A stretch of 64,000 nucleotides of DNA, from assembly GCA_963573305.1 (NCBI GenBank), contig OY754329.1, positions 65,593,084-65,657,083 of the forward strand. Direction: 5' to 3'. The first letter of the stretch is position 1. The number at the start of each line of letters is the position of its first letter. The position numbers and the translations under genes were made by a program. The notes beneath the pieces are model-generated. The model saw nothing but the letters and a program-made list of their open reading frames with translations. It was not told the origin of the DNA and ran no database searches. This document shows positions 43,220 through 56,523 of the stretch, one piece after another. Source of the DNA: Pyrrhosoma nymphula (taxonomy: Eukaryota > Arthropoda > Insecta > Odonata > Coenagrionidae).

Positions 43220-45640
43220 TTTGTGCTTTATATATGAAAATCTATTTTACACGTACCGGACATACATTTGCGTCAAATATTGGATATTAGGACTTCGACG
43301 CGACTATTTTTGCGGACCGTTCCTTACTTTATTTAAGCGTTATGGACCCATGATCGGTTAAATTGGGTACGATTTTACGATCGAGGAATAAAACACGTGT
43401 ATATGGTTCAGATAGACTATTCAAGTGCAGTTAACCAAGCCAACAATTACATCTCCAAGTTACTATGTTTACACAAACAAGATTAGAATCAGTATTTGGG
43501 AAATATTTTAACAATTAGTAATATTAACCACTAGTTGTGTCTATAGCATTGTTCTGGATGTTTGCATGTTCATTTACGTATCACTCTCCCAGTTTCTGGT
43601 TGGACTGCGCACAGTTCTCTTGACTGTTCTTTGGCCTTCACCTAGCGGCCGTGGGAACGTGCGAGGTTCTGATTTGTGCTGGGACGAGTGCGGCATGCCT
43701 GGCGTGGAATCACCCCGTGCCACACACCGTAGTTTTGGCTTGCACGGTACTAAATGGATGTAGATATTTTCAATGCATCACAAGGCGTAGAATGAAGTCT
43801 CAGGTATTCTTCAAGACAGAAATTTCAAACTTTCACATTAAAAACATTTTTTAACACGTTTCTGATGGGATGCCTATTTCTCACATCGATAATTTACGCC
43901 AGAATAAGACGTGTAATTGATTACGCAACCTAAGATGAAATGAATAGCTCGACCAGCTGCTTAATCAACGAATGTCAGCGCCAGTGATCGACAATTAATT
44001 CATGGAGATAATTTCCGCTTGAGATTGAGTTGCTGCTTGTTTGTTTACTTCATTTGGTTCTCAAAAATACCCCTATTGGGGTTTCAGTGGTGTGTTATTC
44101 TTTTCAAAACTTTTAATAATGAGTAAGTAAGCTTGGTTTGGTGAAGGTTATTGTCATTTTCGGTAAATCAATACCAGTTCCATGCATGGAAGAGAGCTCA
44201 TGTAACAGTGCCGTTTGAGATGCCATGTCTTCGCTAAAAACTACGATGTGCAAATAATTTTACGAATTTTGGAGATGAAATAAAATTTGCTAATTTTTGT
44301 GTTTTAGATAAGTTTTTCGTATAATATCTCGAAATGAAGAAGTTTATCTAAGAAATAATATTTTAAGAAGAAACATTTTCACAATTTCAATTACCGTCTT
44401 GGTAAACGTTAGCAATATGCATAAATTTCAGCCTAAAAAGAAAGAAACAAACTTAATAACATAATGCTTGTGACAAAATGGTTGCGTTGCCGAAGCTCGT
44501 TAACTAAGAAGTTGGGACCCTATGTTCATTGGACAAAAAATGCTTATAATAACTTCCTCAATTTCCTCATGAAACACTGTATATAACGGGAAGGTTCTCA
44601 CCTTGTTCTAAAATTTTGATCAATGAGCACCATCCTACTGTAACATTACTCCTCACTTCATATTACAAGCAGATATTCCTTCATGTTTGGGACTAACGCG
44701 ACATCTTTTAATAAAACAATAATGCAATTCTCCGTCGGAATAAATGTAATCTCTTGCGGAACGGCTAACTTCATATTTCGCTTAATTCGAACTTGACTCA
44801 TTTCCACTCAACTACAGAGACCCTCGTATGGCCTTCTCCCGCTATCGCTGCCCAGCCAACTCCCCAAATGACCCCCGACAACCCGATGGTTGCAAAAAAG
44901 AAAAATCTCTGTGTTTCCTTCCTTTGTTAATTGTATTATGCGCGTCTCTATCTATTAATTTTGTGTGTGGCCTAATGGCTGCTTTCGAATTCTGAACTAT
45001 ATATAGAAAGGGAATTTTCTCATATTATCAATATTTTCTAAATGAGTGCCGTTTTTCTGTGGCATTACTCCTCAACAACCCATAGGACTCTTATTGTAGT
45101 CGCCGCTGAAGGCGGTTAAACGAAAATTTCGCCATGTGTGTTTTTTAAATAATTTATAATTGTATTATGCTCCATCTATGAATTTCGTGTATGTCCCAAT
45201 GGCTGCATTCAAAATCTGAACTATATATAAAGGGAAAGTTCTCAAAATTTTTATTTACGAATTTAGCGTTTACTTCCTTGTGACGGAAAAAACTCATTGG
45301 AGAAAATTGTGCTTTCCCAATCATATTTTTTCCTGATTATCACGCCTATTTAGTTGTAAGTTGAAATTGTTCGGTAGATAAAGAAAAAAAACTAATTTAG
45401 CGTTTAATTTCTTGTAACTCAAAGAAATCAATCACCTAAATCTCATGTAGAGGATTTGTTTAAAATCTTGCTAATTATCACGGCAATTCAGTTGTAAGTA
45501 AAAATCAAAATGTACAAAAAATGAATGCAGACTCACACAATATAAAAAAATAACGGCAATGATCGTATATTAAAATAAAAACTATCGTCACGGAAAATTG
45601 AAAAAAAAGGAAATAGTAAAACGAGGTGAAAAATGCCTTG

Positions 45641-45708
45641 GGTGGGGATTGAACGCCGGACCCCAGGTTAGCAGCGGGGAAAAAACCCCCGCTGCCACCG
45701 ACGTCCGC
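45641..45708 (-). repeat. tRNA-like module, unit B
   Basis: Same module as 37201-37268 with one base change in the T-arm region. Flanks also match on both sides for about 250 bp, so the tRNA-like part is embedded in a longer repeat. Confidence 0.55.
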
Positions 45709-47139
45709 AATTATAGGCGGTGCAAAACTTGGTCAGATTCACATTCTGCCCTGAAGGCCGCGAGCTTATTCCTTGAGTGTGTGCAATTGGGCTTCGTAGT
45801 CAAGCCCCGCGGGCGGAGACGGGAAGATGGGAGGGGGGCGAGTTGGCGGATCGGCTTGGTTAGGTCAAAAAGGTTAAAGTGAGGTATTTGAAATACAAAC
45901 GCATTCCATCCAGTTTGTGTACGAACCACAGTGAATTATTCGGACTCGGTGGAAAGAAAATAGGAACATCAGCTTATTCATAGTTATCACAACGAGATTT
46001 AGGTTGTAAAATTGTGGAATCAAAAAATAATTCTCTGTAATAAACCTAGAGTTTACAATGTCTTAAACTCGTTTGATATAGCTATTTCTGTCATTGGAGA
46101 AAACAGATAAATAAAGAATAAATCATATCATACCTATAAGGTCATCGGCCTGCCCAAAATCCACTGTGATTGATACGACATAAATTAGTAAGATTTCGGA
46201 TCGCAGAAAGGTTCATCAACCGCATTTAGGCTCCTTAAGAGTTTTGAAATTTAACAAGAATCAGTTACACAAATTACGCCAAAAAATATCAATCTTAAAA
46301 TATCAAATTAAATGCTAGGGTTCATATATTTAAAGCTTCCTCGGCAAACTCTGACGCTTGGTAAATGCAATAATAACAAGGCATAATACCGTCACTGTCA
46401 CCAAAAGTATTATTTGAAATAAGTTATGTTGCGTACATCATTTCAATTGCGATATTCTAAGGTATTGGCACTCAAATGAAGTCAAAAATAGTCAAATTTA
46501 ATAGCTGTTTCTCATAAATCTTGAGATAACTTTAATGGGTTCTCTTTTATTACAAATTAATTAGGAAACAATAAACAAAAATTTAAGGAAAGGTGAGTAC
46601 ACCCACCCGAGGGAAAGCATTCGTACTTTAAAACACCTCACTCATAACTTCTTTTTGTAACCAAGTGCTAGAATTTTGAAGATTAAGATTATGAATTGAA
46701 TTACAATCATTTTTAAAAAGTCAGGTTTCATCAAAATATTCGCCACTAGGAATGCATTTGGTAATTTAGAGAAAATTATAGATACCATAAGTAGTTTTTA
46801 ACTAAACGGATATTTGCTTGTAATTCACTGCAAGGTCACAAAGATGAAACCATAGGCAGTTCGAATGTTTATTTACTCTCTGAATGAAATGAGTTGTGAA
46901 GTAAAAGTGGTAACTTAGTCGTAATTTATACAAATCGATATGTGAATGAAAACTTAGCAATATATTTTTCTTGTGTCAAATGTATACATTTGCGTTGAAA
47001 GTAAGAATGCATATTTTCAAGTTGAATATAAAGGAAAATTTTGGAATTAAAACTTTCATTAGCCACACGTAGTCTCCCGCCTATTGAATTAACCTGCGGA
47101 GTTAATTCGGTTGCGGAGTCACTTCCTAGTGTGACACAA

Positions 47140-47322
47140 ATGGTGAGTCCAAATGTGAATCAATTGAGAGCAAAAACCTCGCGACGGAACGCCAATGCAA
47201 AACTCCGATCGGCCCAACGAGTGCGTGGACGTGAGTTTCTTCATTATTTTGTCATATCTATCTCGCACATTATTAATCAAAGTACTTTTCTCTTCACTAA
47301 TTTGGGACATCCTCATCGATGA
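47140..47322 (+). CDS. exon-like conserved short ORF, unit B
   Basis: Frame MVSPNVNQLRAKTSRR then NANAKLRSAQRVRG, identical to unit A except for Pro in place of Leu at position 4. The donor-like GGACGTGAGT is conserved. Product unknown. Confidence 0.35.
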   Translation: MVSPNVNQLRAKTSRRNANAKLRSAQRVRGREFLHYFVISISHIINQSTFLFTNLGHPHR

Positions 47323-48672
47323 ATAACTCCAGCTGGTCATCCCCGTTCTTCTTTAAATCCATTTATTCATTGCTACCAATATTCTCTGTTATGGAATCAT
47401 CTAATTTTCATGGCTCCATTCATTTAAATGAGTTTACTTTTGAATGATGGGATATATTAACATCTGTTAGAAAGATGTTGAGGAATAGTTTTATATCAGT
47501 GATACAGTTACTTCGAATTTAACCAGTTTCCTTTTGTCGGAAAAAGAACAAACTTAATTTCACTGGTACGCTTTAATATTCACGACCCGGGTTTCGACAC
47601 TTATGCCATCTTAAAGTATGAAGCATCAACTGTCGATACGCGGGTCGTGTATAAAAAAATTAAAAATGAAATTCGCAAGGTTTGTTCATTTTTCTTATGG
47701 ATACACTTCGCATTGTTACCGCTGGCATTGTTCAATTTGCTAAGAGAGTCGTATTATTTAAAGAGTACAAAATGAATCAACATTAATCCATTTTAAGAAA
47801 TTAATCTTATTTTTTAGTTTAAGCTACTATTAGGCCTTTTAAGTAAGAACCACAATCAAATAAATTTACTGAAGTCTTCAAATAAAAATGTGTTCTTATA
47901 TTATTATATAGGCGAAGGTAATTTAGTTTTATTTCAATTCATTTTTGTTCTGGATTTTTCTATTCTTTCATAAAATCCTATTGTTTAATGATGCTTCAGA
48001 ACTTTCGACAGGTGATAAGCTGAAAAGAGGGAAATACGCACACAGCGATAAATTCTGTTTTTGAAACTCCCACCGTAGAAATTGTGTTGTAGTAGCCGCT
48101 GAAGGTGGTTGCAAAAATGAAAAGTCTGTTTTTCCTTCCTTTTTTTAATTGCATCATGTTCGTCTCTATCTATGAATTTTGTGTGTGGCCTAATGGCTGC
48201 TTTCGAGTTCTGAACTATACATAGAAAGGGAATAATCTCAGCTTCTCAATATTTAGTACTGACGGGACATCTTTTAGTAATAGAAAATACTCCGTCGGAA
48301 AAAATGTAACATCTGTATACGTACTTTTGAAACCTGCTAATTATTGCACGAAATTAGCGTTTAATTTCTTATGACGAAAATAGGTCATTCAAGTAAATCT
48401 CATTTGAGAAAAATTTGCTTTCTTTTACAAGATTTTAAATTTTTCCTAATTATCACGATTTGTTGTAGAATACATAGTTGTACAGTATTATGGTATACAT
48501 AGTTGTAAGTTGAAACCGCTTCGTTTATAAAATGAATGCAGACTCAGCGAACACAAAAAACTAATAGCAATGATAGTACTGAAAAAATTGCAAGTATAAA
48601 GAGGTAAAAATAGTCATCACGGATAACAGAAAAAAATGAAAACATTTTATCGAGGCGATGTTAATTGACTCG

Positions 48673-48740
48673 TGAGGTGATCGAACGCTGGACTTAAGCT
48701 TAGCAGCGGGGAAAAAAAACTTCGCTGCCGCCGACGTTCG
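48673..48740 (-). repeat. tRNA-like module, diverged, unit B second copy
   Basis: A diverged form (GCTTAGCAGCGGGG with TTCGCTGCCGCC on the plus strand). Its counterpart in unit A, near 40320, has lost the tRNA-like part and keeps only the flanking GGAGGCCGGCAGGCGGAG. Confidence 0.45.
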
Positions 48741-50323
48741 CAAAAATATCTGGTGGAAAACGTGGTCAGATTCACATTCTTCCCCGAGATTTGCGAGCTT
48801 ATTCCTCGTGTGGGCAACTGGGCTTCATAGTGGAGGCCGGCAGGCGGAGATGAGGCGGTAGGCATTGGCAAGGTTGCGGATCTGCTTGGTAACGTAAACA
48901 TTTTTTTGGTGTTTATAGTAAGAACGCTTTCCATCCAGTGAGTTTGCGGACTACGGTAAAAAATGACTAGGCGGATATAAATAGGTACATCAGCTGATTC
49001 ATGCGAATGAACAATAAAAATTTAGTCGTTAGTAAGTGGAGATGAATTAGGAATCACAAATTTACTGTTGATTATATAATTAACTCTATGCATTGTTTTT
49101 ACCTCGTGATAAATTACTATTTCTCTCATTAGAGAAAAAATCAACAGTTACTAAATGCTATCAGACCTGTAATTTCATCGGACTGCCCAAAATCCACTGT
49201 TATCGAAACAACATAAACTCGGGAGGACTGCGGTTTTCAGAAAGATTCTTTAACCGTCTTCAGGCATGCCTAAAAAGATATATCAATGAATCCATAACAT
49301 TTTTGAGAAATGACAATATTGTTAGTTTTAACCTTATTAAGGCATGTCTAGTAAGATCCCCAATTAAATCAATTCAATGTCGTCTTCAATTAAAAAAAAC
49401 ATCCTGTGCAAGTCCTGAGGGGATGTCATTTTTATTTTCTATTTAGTTTTGTTCTAGACTTTTTCCTACTCTTTAATAAAATCCTATATTTTAAAGAAGC
49501 ACCAAAAATGTTTCAAAGATATTGACTCCAAAATGAGAAACGCACGGAGAACTCGAAATTTTCTAGTTTTAAAACCCATATGACTCATATTGTAGTCGCC
49601 GCTGAAGGCGGTTAAACGAAAATTTCGCGATGTGTGTTTTTAAAATATTTATTAATTGTATCATGCTCGTCTCCATCTATGAATTTCGTGTATGTCCCAA
49701 TGTATGCATTCAAAATCTGAAATATATATAGAAAGGGAAGGTTCTCCTCAAAATTATATAAATGCGCGCCATCCTACTGTAACATTACTCCTTAGCTCAT
49801 ATTAGAACCAGGTATGTTCTTCAGTCATGTTTGGTACTGACGAGACATATTTTAGTAATGCAACACAATGTTGGATAAAATGAGAATACTGTGAACGCAC
49901 TTTTGAAACCTGCAAACTATTGTACGAATTTAGCGTTTACTTCCTTGTGACGGAAAACGCTCAGTGGAGAAAATTGTGCTTTGCCAATCATATTTTTCCT
50001 GATTATCACGCCTATTTAATTGTAAGTTGAAATTGTTCCGTAGATAAAGAAAACACTAATTTAGCGTTTAGTTTCTTCTGACTCGAAGAAATCAATCACC
50101 TAAAACTCTTGTAGAGGATTTTTTAAAAATCTTTGCTTATTATCACAGCAATCCAGTTGTAAGTAAAAATCAAAATGTAGATAAAATTAATGAAGACTAA
50201 CAGAATATAAAAAAAATAACGGCAATGATCGTATTTTAAAGAGAAAATAAAAACTACGAAAAACTGTCATCACGGAAAATTGAAAAAAAAATAAAATAGT
50301 AAAACGAGGTGAAAAATGCCTTG

Positions 50324-50390
50324 GGTGGGGATTGAACGCCGGACCTCAGGTTAGCAGCGGGGAAAAAACCCCCGCTGCCACCGACGTCCG
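50324..50390 (-). repeat. tRNA-like module, unit C
   Basis: Same sequence as 37201-37268. Followed on the plus strand by the conserved GGGCTTCGTAGTCAAG and then by a run of mostly G (50508-50531). Confidence 0.55.
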
Positions 50391-52777
50391 CAATTATAGG
50401 CGGTGCAAAACGTGGTCAGATTCACATTCTGCCCTGAAGGCCGCGAGCTTATTCCTTGAGTGTGTGCAATTGGGCTTCGTAGTCAAGCCCCGCGGGCGGA
50501 GACGGGTGGAGGGGGGGGGGCGGGGTGGGGGGCGAGTTCGCGAATCGACTTGGTTAGGTCAAAATGGTGGAAGTGAGGTGTTTGAAATACAAACGCTTTC
50601 CATCCAGTTTGTGTACGAACCACAGTGAATTATTCGGACTCTGTGGAAAGAAATAGGAACATCAGCTTATTCATTTGTAATCACAACGAGTTTTGATTTG
50701 TAAAATTGTGGAATCAAAAAGTTTTCTCTGACTTCGGATCGCAGAAAGGTTCTTCAACCGTCTGCGGGCATTTAGGCTCCTTAAGATTTTTGCATTTTAA
50801 TTAGAATCAGTTACACAAGTTACGTCAAAAAATATCAATTTTTTTCTTAAATGCTATGGTTCAAATATTTAAAGCTTCCTCGGCAATCTCTGATGCTTGG
50901 TAAATGCAGAAATAACAAGGCATATTACCGTCGTTGTTTCGAAAAATATTTTTTGAAATAAGTAAGGTTGCGTACATCATTTCGATTGTGATTATCAAAA
51001 GGGATTAGCACTCAAATGAAGTCAACAATAGTCAAATGAGGTAATATTAAAAAAAAAATAAATCCCCTTCAAATTTACTAGCTCTTTCTAATAAATCTTT
51101 ACATTACTTTAATGGGTTCTCTTTTATTACAAATAATATACGAAACATCCTGAGGAACTGTCGATCTGGATACATATTCTTAAGCTTTCAGGGGTGAATG
51201 ACTGCTGCCGGCCCAGAACCTTTACTTCGAACCTCTCTAAGAATATTCGCACGAGAATGTTGGAATTTTAGAAAGCAATTTGAATTTGTACGCCAGAGAG
51301 GTCATTCAAGAAGGAGAGGTGACTTTTATCCATGATAACTGCCCCGTGCACACAGCCGCTGTTGTTGATATTATTTTTTCAAAACATGGAGAGAGAGTAG
51401 TTAAACCATGACCGTCCAACCATCCTAATCCCTATTGACAACTTGAAAGTAATTATGACGAAAGAATGGCAACTTACGGGCGTCACAATTGTGGGGGCTC
51501 TTGTCAATGACTAGTGGAAATGATTTCTTCGACGGCCGCACATATGCGATAATGTAGTTATATCATTGTCTTTTGGCCTGCAGAAAGTTTTCTAGTCGGG
51601 TGTAGACGCTACGAAATACATTAAATGGAAAGAAATTTGTATGGTTTCACTTTTTAAGCACCCTTTACACCCCAGGAGAAAAACATCAGATCAAAATTAC
51701 GTATGAGCCTGATTTCGGATTCGCATATATGTGTAATATACGAATACGAAGGTCGATTTCGGATTCTTATATATGTGTAATAATATAAATATTGATATTC
51801 AGAAAATTTAGGGTAAAAGAGATGATATACCTATTTATTTAAATCTGGTCCATAAAATTTACTGTGGTTCGTACACCGACAAGAAGGAAAGCATTCGTTC
51901 TTAAATACACCTCACTCGTAACTTCTTTATGTAACCAAGTGCTAGAAGTTTGAAGATTAAGAAGTTGAATTGAATTACAATCATTTTTAAAAAGTCAGGT
52001 TTCATCAACATATTCGCCACTAGGAATGCATTTGGTAATTTAGAGAGAATTATAGATACTATAAGTAGTTATTAACTGAACGGATATTTGCTTGCCATTC
52101 ACTGCAAGGTCACAAAGATGAAACCACGGCCAGGTCGAATGCTTATTTACTCTGTGAAGGAAATGAGTTTAGAAGTATAAGTGGTAACTTAGTCGTAATT
52201 TATACAAAGCAATTTATACATAGCAATATATTTTTCTTGTGTCAATTGTATACATTGCGTTGAATGTAGGAATGTATATTTTCAAGTTGATTATAAAGGA
52301 AAATTTTGGAATTGAAACTTTCAAGAGCCACACGTAGTCTCCCGCCTATTGAATTAACCTGCGGAATTTATTCGGTTGCGGAGTCGCTTCCTAGTGTTGC
52401 ACAAATGGTGAGTCCAAATGTAAATCTAAATAGAGCAACAACCTCGCGACGTAGCGCCAAATGAAAACTCCGATCGGCCCAACGAGTGCGTGGACGTGAG
52501 TTTCTTCATTATTTTGTCATATCTATCTCGCAGATTATTAATCAAAGATCTTTTCTCTTCTCTAATTTGCGACATCCTCATCAGTGAATAACTCCAGTTG
52601 ATCATCTCCGTTCTTCTTTAAATCCATTTACTCATTGCTACCAATCATTGCTACCAATATTCTCTGATCTGGAATCATCTAATTTTCATGGCTCCATTCA
52701 TTTAAATGAGTTAACTTTTGAATGAAGGGATCTATTAACAACTGTTATAAGATGTTGAGGAATAGTTTTATATCACT

Positions 52778-53619
52778 TGTTACACGCCATTTTGGCCGTG
52801 TTGGCATAAGTATACGATTAAGGACGCCATTGTGTATATTTTGGGAACACGTACTACCGCGAGGCAACAATATCGTCTATGTTATGAAAACAACTTTAAA
52901 CAATACCATTTTCTGTTTACGTAAACAAACTTATAATAATGAAAGGGGAATAGCCTATCAGATACGAGAGAAGGGGAGAAAACCTGGAATGTTCTAGAAC
53001 ATACAGGAGGGGAGATGAGATAGTATAAAAGGGATTGTCAAACAAGGAACGAGGCTTCTTCTTCTGCTTCTTCTTAACAAGGGAGTCACAAGAGACGTTT
53101 ATCGAGTGAAAGTCATACGAGAGTTTTTGCAGTGATAATTTGCCGGGAGTAAGCAGCTTTGGACAGCAATTACCAACGCCAGTGTCCTGTGTTAAGGAAG
53201 GATCCAGGAATCCGATAAACAGATACTGGGGCATAGAGTATCGGCGGAATTCACTTTGTACAATATCCGGTGAGGTAGAACAAACATTATAAATTAATAC
53301 GAATATATTTGAGAAGGGAACATATATTGATTAATTGAGTAACTAAAGTGAATTTGTTTCATAAGTGAAGAATAAAAGGGTTATTATAAATATATGTACT
53401 GTTCAAGTGTATCATTTTAGTGCATGAATTAATCCATTAACCTTTGCCGCCAAGGACTACCAAAAGGATCTCTCTCTCAAGGTAAGAAGTGATAAAGTGA
53501 AGGGTACCCTTTGTGTGTCGGGCTGATACAAGTATATAACGTCGCGTGTTTAGGACCGCGTGAAGGAATAATTATTAGAACCCCTGTGATAAGGAAATTG
53601 ATAGGGGGGGACTAGTACA
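52778..53619 (+). repeat. solo LTR of the young Gypsy-type family
   Basis: 842 bp, from TGTTACACGCC to CTAGTACA, closely matching 9707-10618 but with one copy of the 68-bp U3 unit instead of two. It interrupts unit C within TTATATCA/GTGATACAG, as seen from 39080 and 47500. The flanks CACT and CAGT are an imperfect 4-bp duplication. No internal region is present, so it arose by LTR-LTR recombination. Confidence 0.88.
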
Positions 53620-53691
53620 CAGTGATACAGTTACTTCGAATTTAACCAGTTTCCTTTTGTCGGAAAAAAAACAAACTTCGCGAATTTCACT

Positions 53692-53754
53692 GGTACGCTT
53701 TAATATCCACGACCCGGGTTTCGACATTTATGTCATCTTCAGGTATGAAGCATC
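53692..53754 (-). ncRNA. hammerhead-like motif, unit C (best copy)
   Basis: Minus strand: helix I 5' strand GATGCTTCATAC, box CTGAAGA (53742-53736), stem II GACA/TGTC, GAAAC (53722-53718), loop CCGG, GTC (53713-53711), then GTGG...AAGC, which pairs TAC/GTG and GCTT/AAGC. All universally conserved core bases are present. The deviations are one unpaired U before stem II and a very short helix III. An inverted half-copy (TGTCGAAACGCGGGTCGTG) lies on the plus strand at 53758-53776. Confidence 0.4.
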
Positions 53755-54170
53755 AACTGTCGAAACGCGGGTCGTGTATAAAAAAATTAAAGTTGAAATT
53801 CGCAAGGTTTGTTCATTTTCCCTATGGGAACATTTCACATAGTTACCTCTGGAATTGTTCAATTGAATTGAAATAAATTACACCAACTAATTTCGGTTCG
53901 GCCTTATTATTAGGGCAGGGCCCGAGCGACTACACCGTTAAGTTCACACAGTAGGACTTCCCACATTGGTAAATGTTTCGCCTTTTGTAGCCGCTAACTC
54001 GGGTCACTTATCGCCAGCTCCGTGTCCTTGGCGCCGCTACCTTTCCGGCGTTCCTGTTAACTTGGCCTCCACGCGATCCCGCCACATCTCTTCCTCTGAA
54101 AAAATGCCAAACAAAACAAGGGAAGGGGAAACAACTAAGGGGCATATCTCTGTGGGGGACGCACAAGTCG

Positions 54171-55114
54171 TCAGTATCTCGTCCGGACTAATCCCGTCTC
54201 CGGTGGGCTGTCGCTCTCCGATGTGGTCTCGAAGTCTGGGAATACTGGCTCATAATCTTCCGATGTACTCGGCAGCCGTTCTGACAGGGTCAGCGCCACC
54301 CTGATGACTCCGCTACTTGTTTTAATCAGATAGGACCGGGGATGGCCCGACTCTCCGACAACCGTTTCATACTCCCGACGATCTCTCACCCAAACCGCGG
54401 CTCCTGCAGTCAATAGGGGTAGTTCTTAGGTCCGGTGTCGTCGGTCCTCGGCTCGGCCGTAAGGCTGGGTCATTTGGGATTCAAATTCCTGGGACACAAT
54501 GGCAAGTTTGCTCTCAGCTTACGTCCCATTAGCAGTTCCGCCGGGGAATACCCATACTCCAAGGTTGAAGCACGGTATGCAAGGAGTCCCAACCATGGGT
54601 CTCTTTCTTTCGCGAGTATGTTTTTCGCCGTTTTCACCGCTGCTTCTGCTTGTCCATTACTCTTTGGGTAGTATGGGCTGCTAGTTACGAGATTTAATCC
54701 GTATTCTTTCGCGAAGTCTCGAAACTCTCTTCCCCCGAATGGCGGTCCTCTGTCCGCTCGGACGATTTGCGGAATTCCGTGACGCGCGAGTATGGATTTT
54801 GTTTTTCCAATCACGTTCGGGGCCCTCGCATTTTCCAAATACGCGACCTCCGGGTATTTTGAAACGTAGTCGACGATGACTAAGTATTCACGCCCTTGGC
54901 TGTGGAAAATGTCCATGCCTATCATCTGCCAGGGCCGCGCCGTTGTCTCTGTCGGTCTCATTGGCTCTACTCGCGGTGGGCGACGTTCGAGACATGCCGG
55001 GCACTTGCTTATCATTTCCAGCATTTGATGCGATGATCCTGGACACCACACTGACTGCTGCATCCGCCTCCTGCACTTAGAAATACCTAGATGTCTTGCA
55101 TGGAGTCGGGCCAA
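54171..55114 (-). pseudogene. Gypsy integrase
   Basis: The open frame 55114-54470 begins ARLHARHLGISKCRRRM, then WCPG and CPACLERRPPR, the HHCC zinc domain. The DDE core follows: IGMDIFHSQGREYLVIVDY (first D), IVRADRGPPFGGREF (second D; Arg replaces the usual Asn), YYPKSNGQAEAAVKTAK (E). A C-terminal block continues in another frame at 54413-54171 (AAVWVRDRREYETVV). Catalytic residues are kept, but upstream and downstream breaks prevent a functional polyprotein. Confidence 0.85.
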
Positions 55115-55199
55115 CCTTTCTTTCCTCCCTGATTCCGGGATGTAAACGCTTGTCCCCCTGACTAGTAGACCGTCAAGGAGGGAAAGATTCGCTCGTTCG

Positions 55200-56097
55200 T
55201 GGTAGAAGCTAAAATCTTACAACCAAAGTTCCTCTTTCCGTGGCCACCCCTCTCTCCCCCTTTGATGATAATGCACGATTCCAAGAAATCGACGTATTCC
55301 TGCGACCGATTCGGGCTGAGGCAATTTTTCTATAGCCGAAACGTTTTCGGGGTCTGGCTTGATTCCATCCTCGGCCGATATGACATAGCCTAAGAATTTC
55401 GTGTCTGCGACGCGAAATCACGATTCAACGTAATCCCTGTCTCCCGAAGACGCTGAAGGACAGCGTTCAACCTCACGTAGTGCTCCAGCTGTGTTGCTCC
55501 AAACACGAGGATGTCATCCATAACGTTGATTACTCCCTTTAAACCGGCCAACGCTTCCGACATGCGCCGTTGAAAATGCTCGATGGCCGAAGACAATCCC
55601 ATCGGCATCCGGTTAAAACAATACCTCCCTAAGGGTGTAATGAAAGTGGATAGTGGACGGCATTCTCTCTCCAGTGGTATTTGGTAGTATCCTCTGCAAG
55701 CGTCCAATTTAGTGAAAACTTTCGCTTCCGAAGTCTTTAACAGGGTAAGGCATTCGTCCACGGACGGCAGTTCGTGCTGTTCTCTTCGAATGCATTTAAT
55801 TAACTGTCTACACATATTCGAACTCCTCCGTCTGCCTTTGGCACGACCACCATGGGCGCACACCAATCCGTCTGGTCTTATACCGCAGTTATTATTCCTT
55901 CCCTCACCATTTTCTTGATTTCTCTCTCTATATTTTCTTTCAATGGCAAGGGTACTTTTCTCGGCGTGGATTCCACAAATGTGGAATTCACATATGTCAT
56001 TCACATATGTCGTGGATTCCAGGTCAAATTCCCAGGGATATGATATAGCAGATCGTCCCAAGAGCGCGTCATCGCACCACGAAAATCTCATCCTCAA
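55200..56097 (-). pseudogene. Gypsy reverse transcriptase, RNase H deleted
   Basis: Blocks in order: ENIEREIKKMVREGIITAV, WCAPMVVVPKADGGVRICVD, FTKLDACRGYYQIPL (first catalytic D), TFITPLGRYCFNRMPMGL, SSAIEHFQRRM, INVMDDILVFGAT (catalytic DD, M in place of Y at the first position), then KFLGYVISAEDGIKPDPE and RRFLGIVHYH. After VHYH the reading jumps to a few residues and then to ERANLSLLDGLLVRG, the segment just before the integrase zinc domain, so about 250 residues including RNase H are gone. Stops occur at 55230 and near 55810-55880. Confidence 0.83.
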
Positions 56098-56523
56098 ACA
56101 CTCGATCCTTCCAGGGTAAAGGTGACATGGATTTTCCTTTGGCCAGCAACCTGCTTCGATTTGGACCGCGAAGGAACGATGTGGTGTTCTCGAGTTGTAT
56201 TCTCTTAGGCGTTTTGAATAATTCGGTACCGATGACAGTGACGTCCGCGCCTGTCTACTTTGAAGGGGATTTTCTGGTTACCGATGGCGAGTGAAACCCT
56301 CCATGGTTCTCCTCCCGTCGTAATGCTTCCCTGAAAAAAATATTCGTCTTCACAGGGTGGCTGCTTGTCAATTTCTACAACAGCTTTCGTTCTGCAAACC
56401 GCTGCCCAATGCCCCTTCTTTTTAAAGAGATTTACGCGCCGGGAATTGCCCGAAACCGTGCTGCGGGTTTTTTCCGCACCGAGGACATTGGCGACCGTTC
56501 ACCTTCATATAGTCGGGGTTTGC

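Larger units (their letters stand above)
40873..49378. repeat. array unit B, about 8.5 kb
   Basis: Direct tandem copy of unit A. It starts within the TIR element (CTATACTTACATATG). The right TIR is at about 42256, the open Copia gag-like ORF at 43022-43219, a tRNA-like module at 45641-45708, the exon-like ORF at 47140, a degenerate hammerhead-like motif at 47581-47650, a second tRNA-like module at 48673-48740, and the end AAATCAATTCAAT at 49378 matches the end of unit A. Differences from A are substitutions and indels of tens to hundreds of bases. Confidence 0.85.
49440..53860. repeat. array unit C, partial
   Basis: Starts in the middle of the unit (equivalent of about 39530 or 35280 in A) and runs through a tRNA-like module (50324-50390), a long G tract (50508-50531), the exon-like ORF with a stop (52405), and the hammerhead-like motif (53692-53754). 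A segment at about 51150-51900 is unrelated to A and B; it contains translated traces such as GTHVRAALLITTILSP-like coding noise but no domain I can name. A solo LTR interrupts it at 52778-53619. Confidence 0.75.

Noticed and set aside
50508..50531. Long G run as a functional quadruplex site
   Set aside because: It is present at the same place in units A and B with variable length, so it behaves as a slipping homopolymer tract. No evidence for function.
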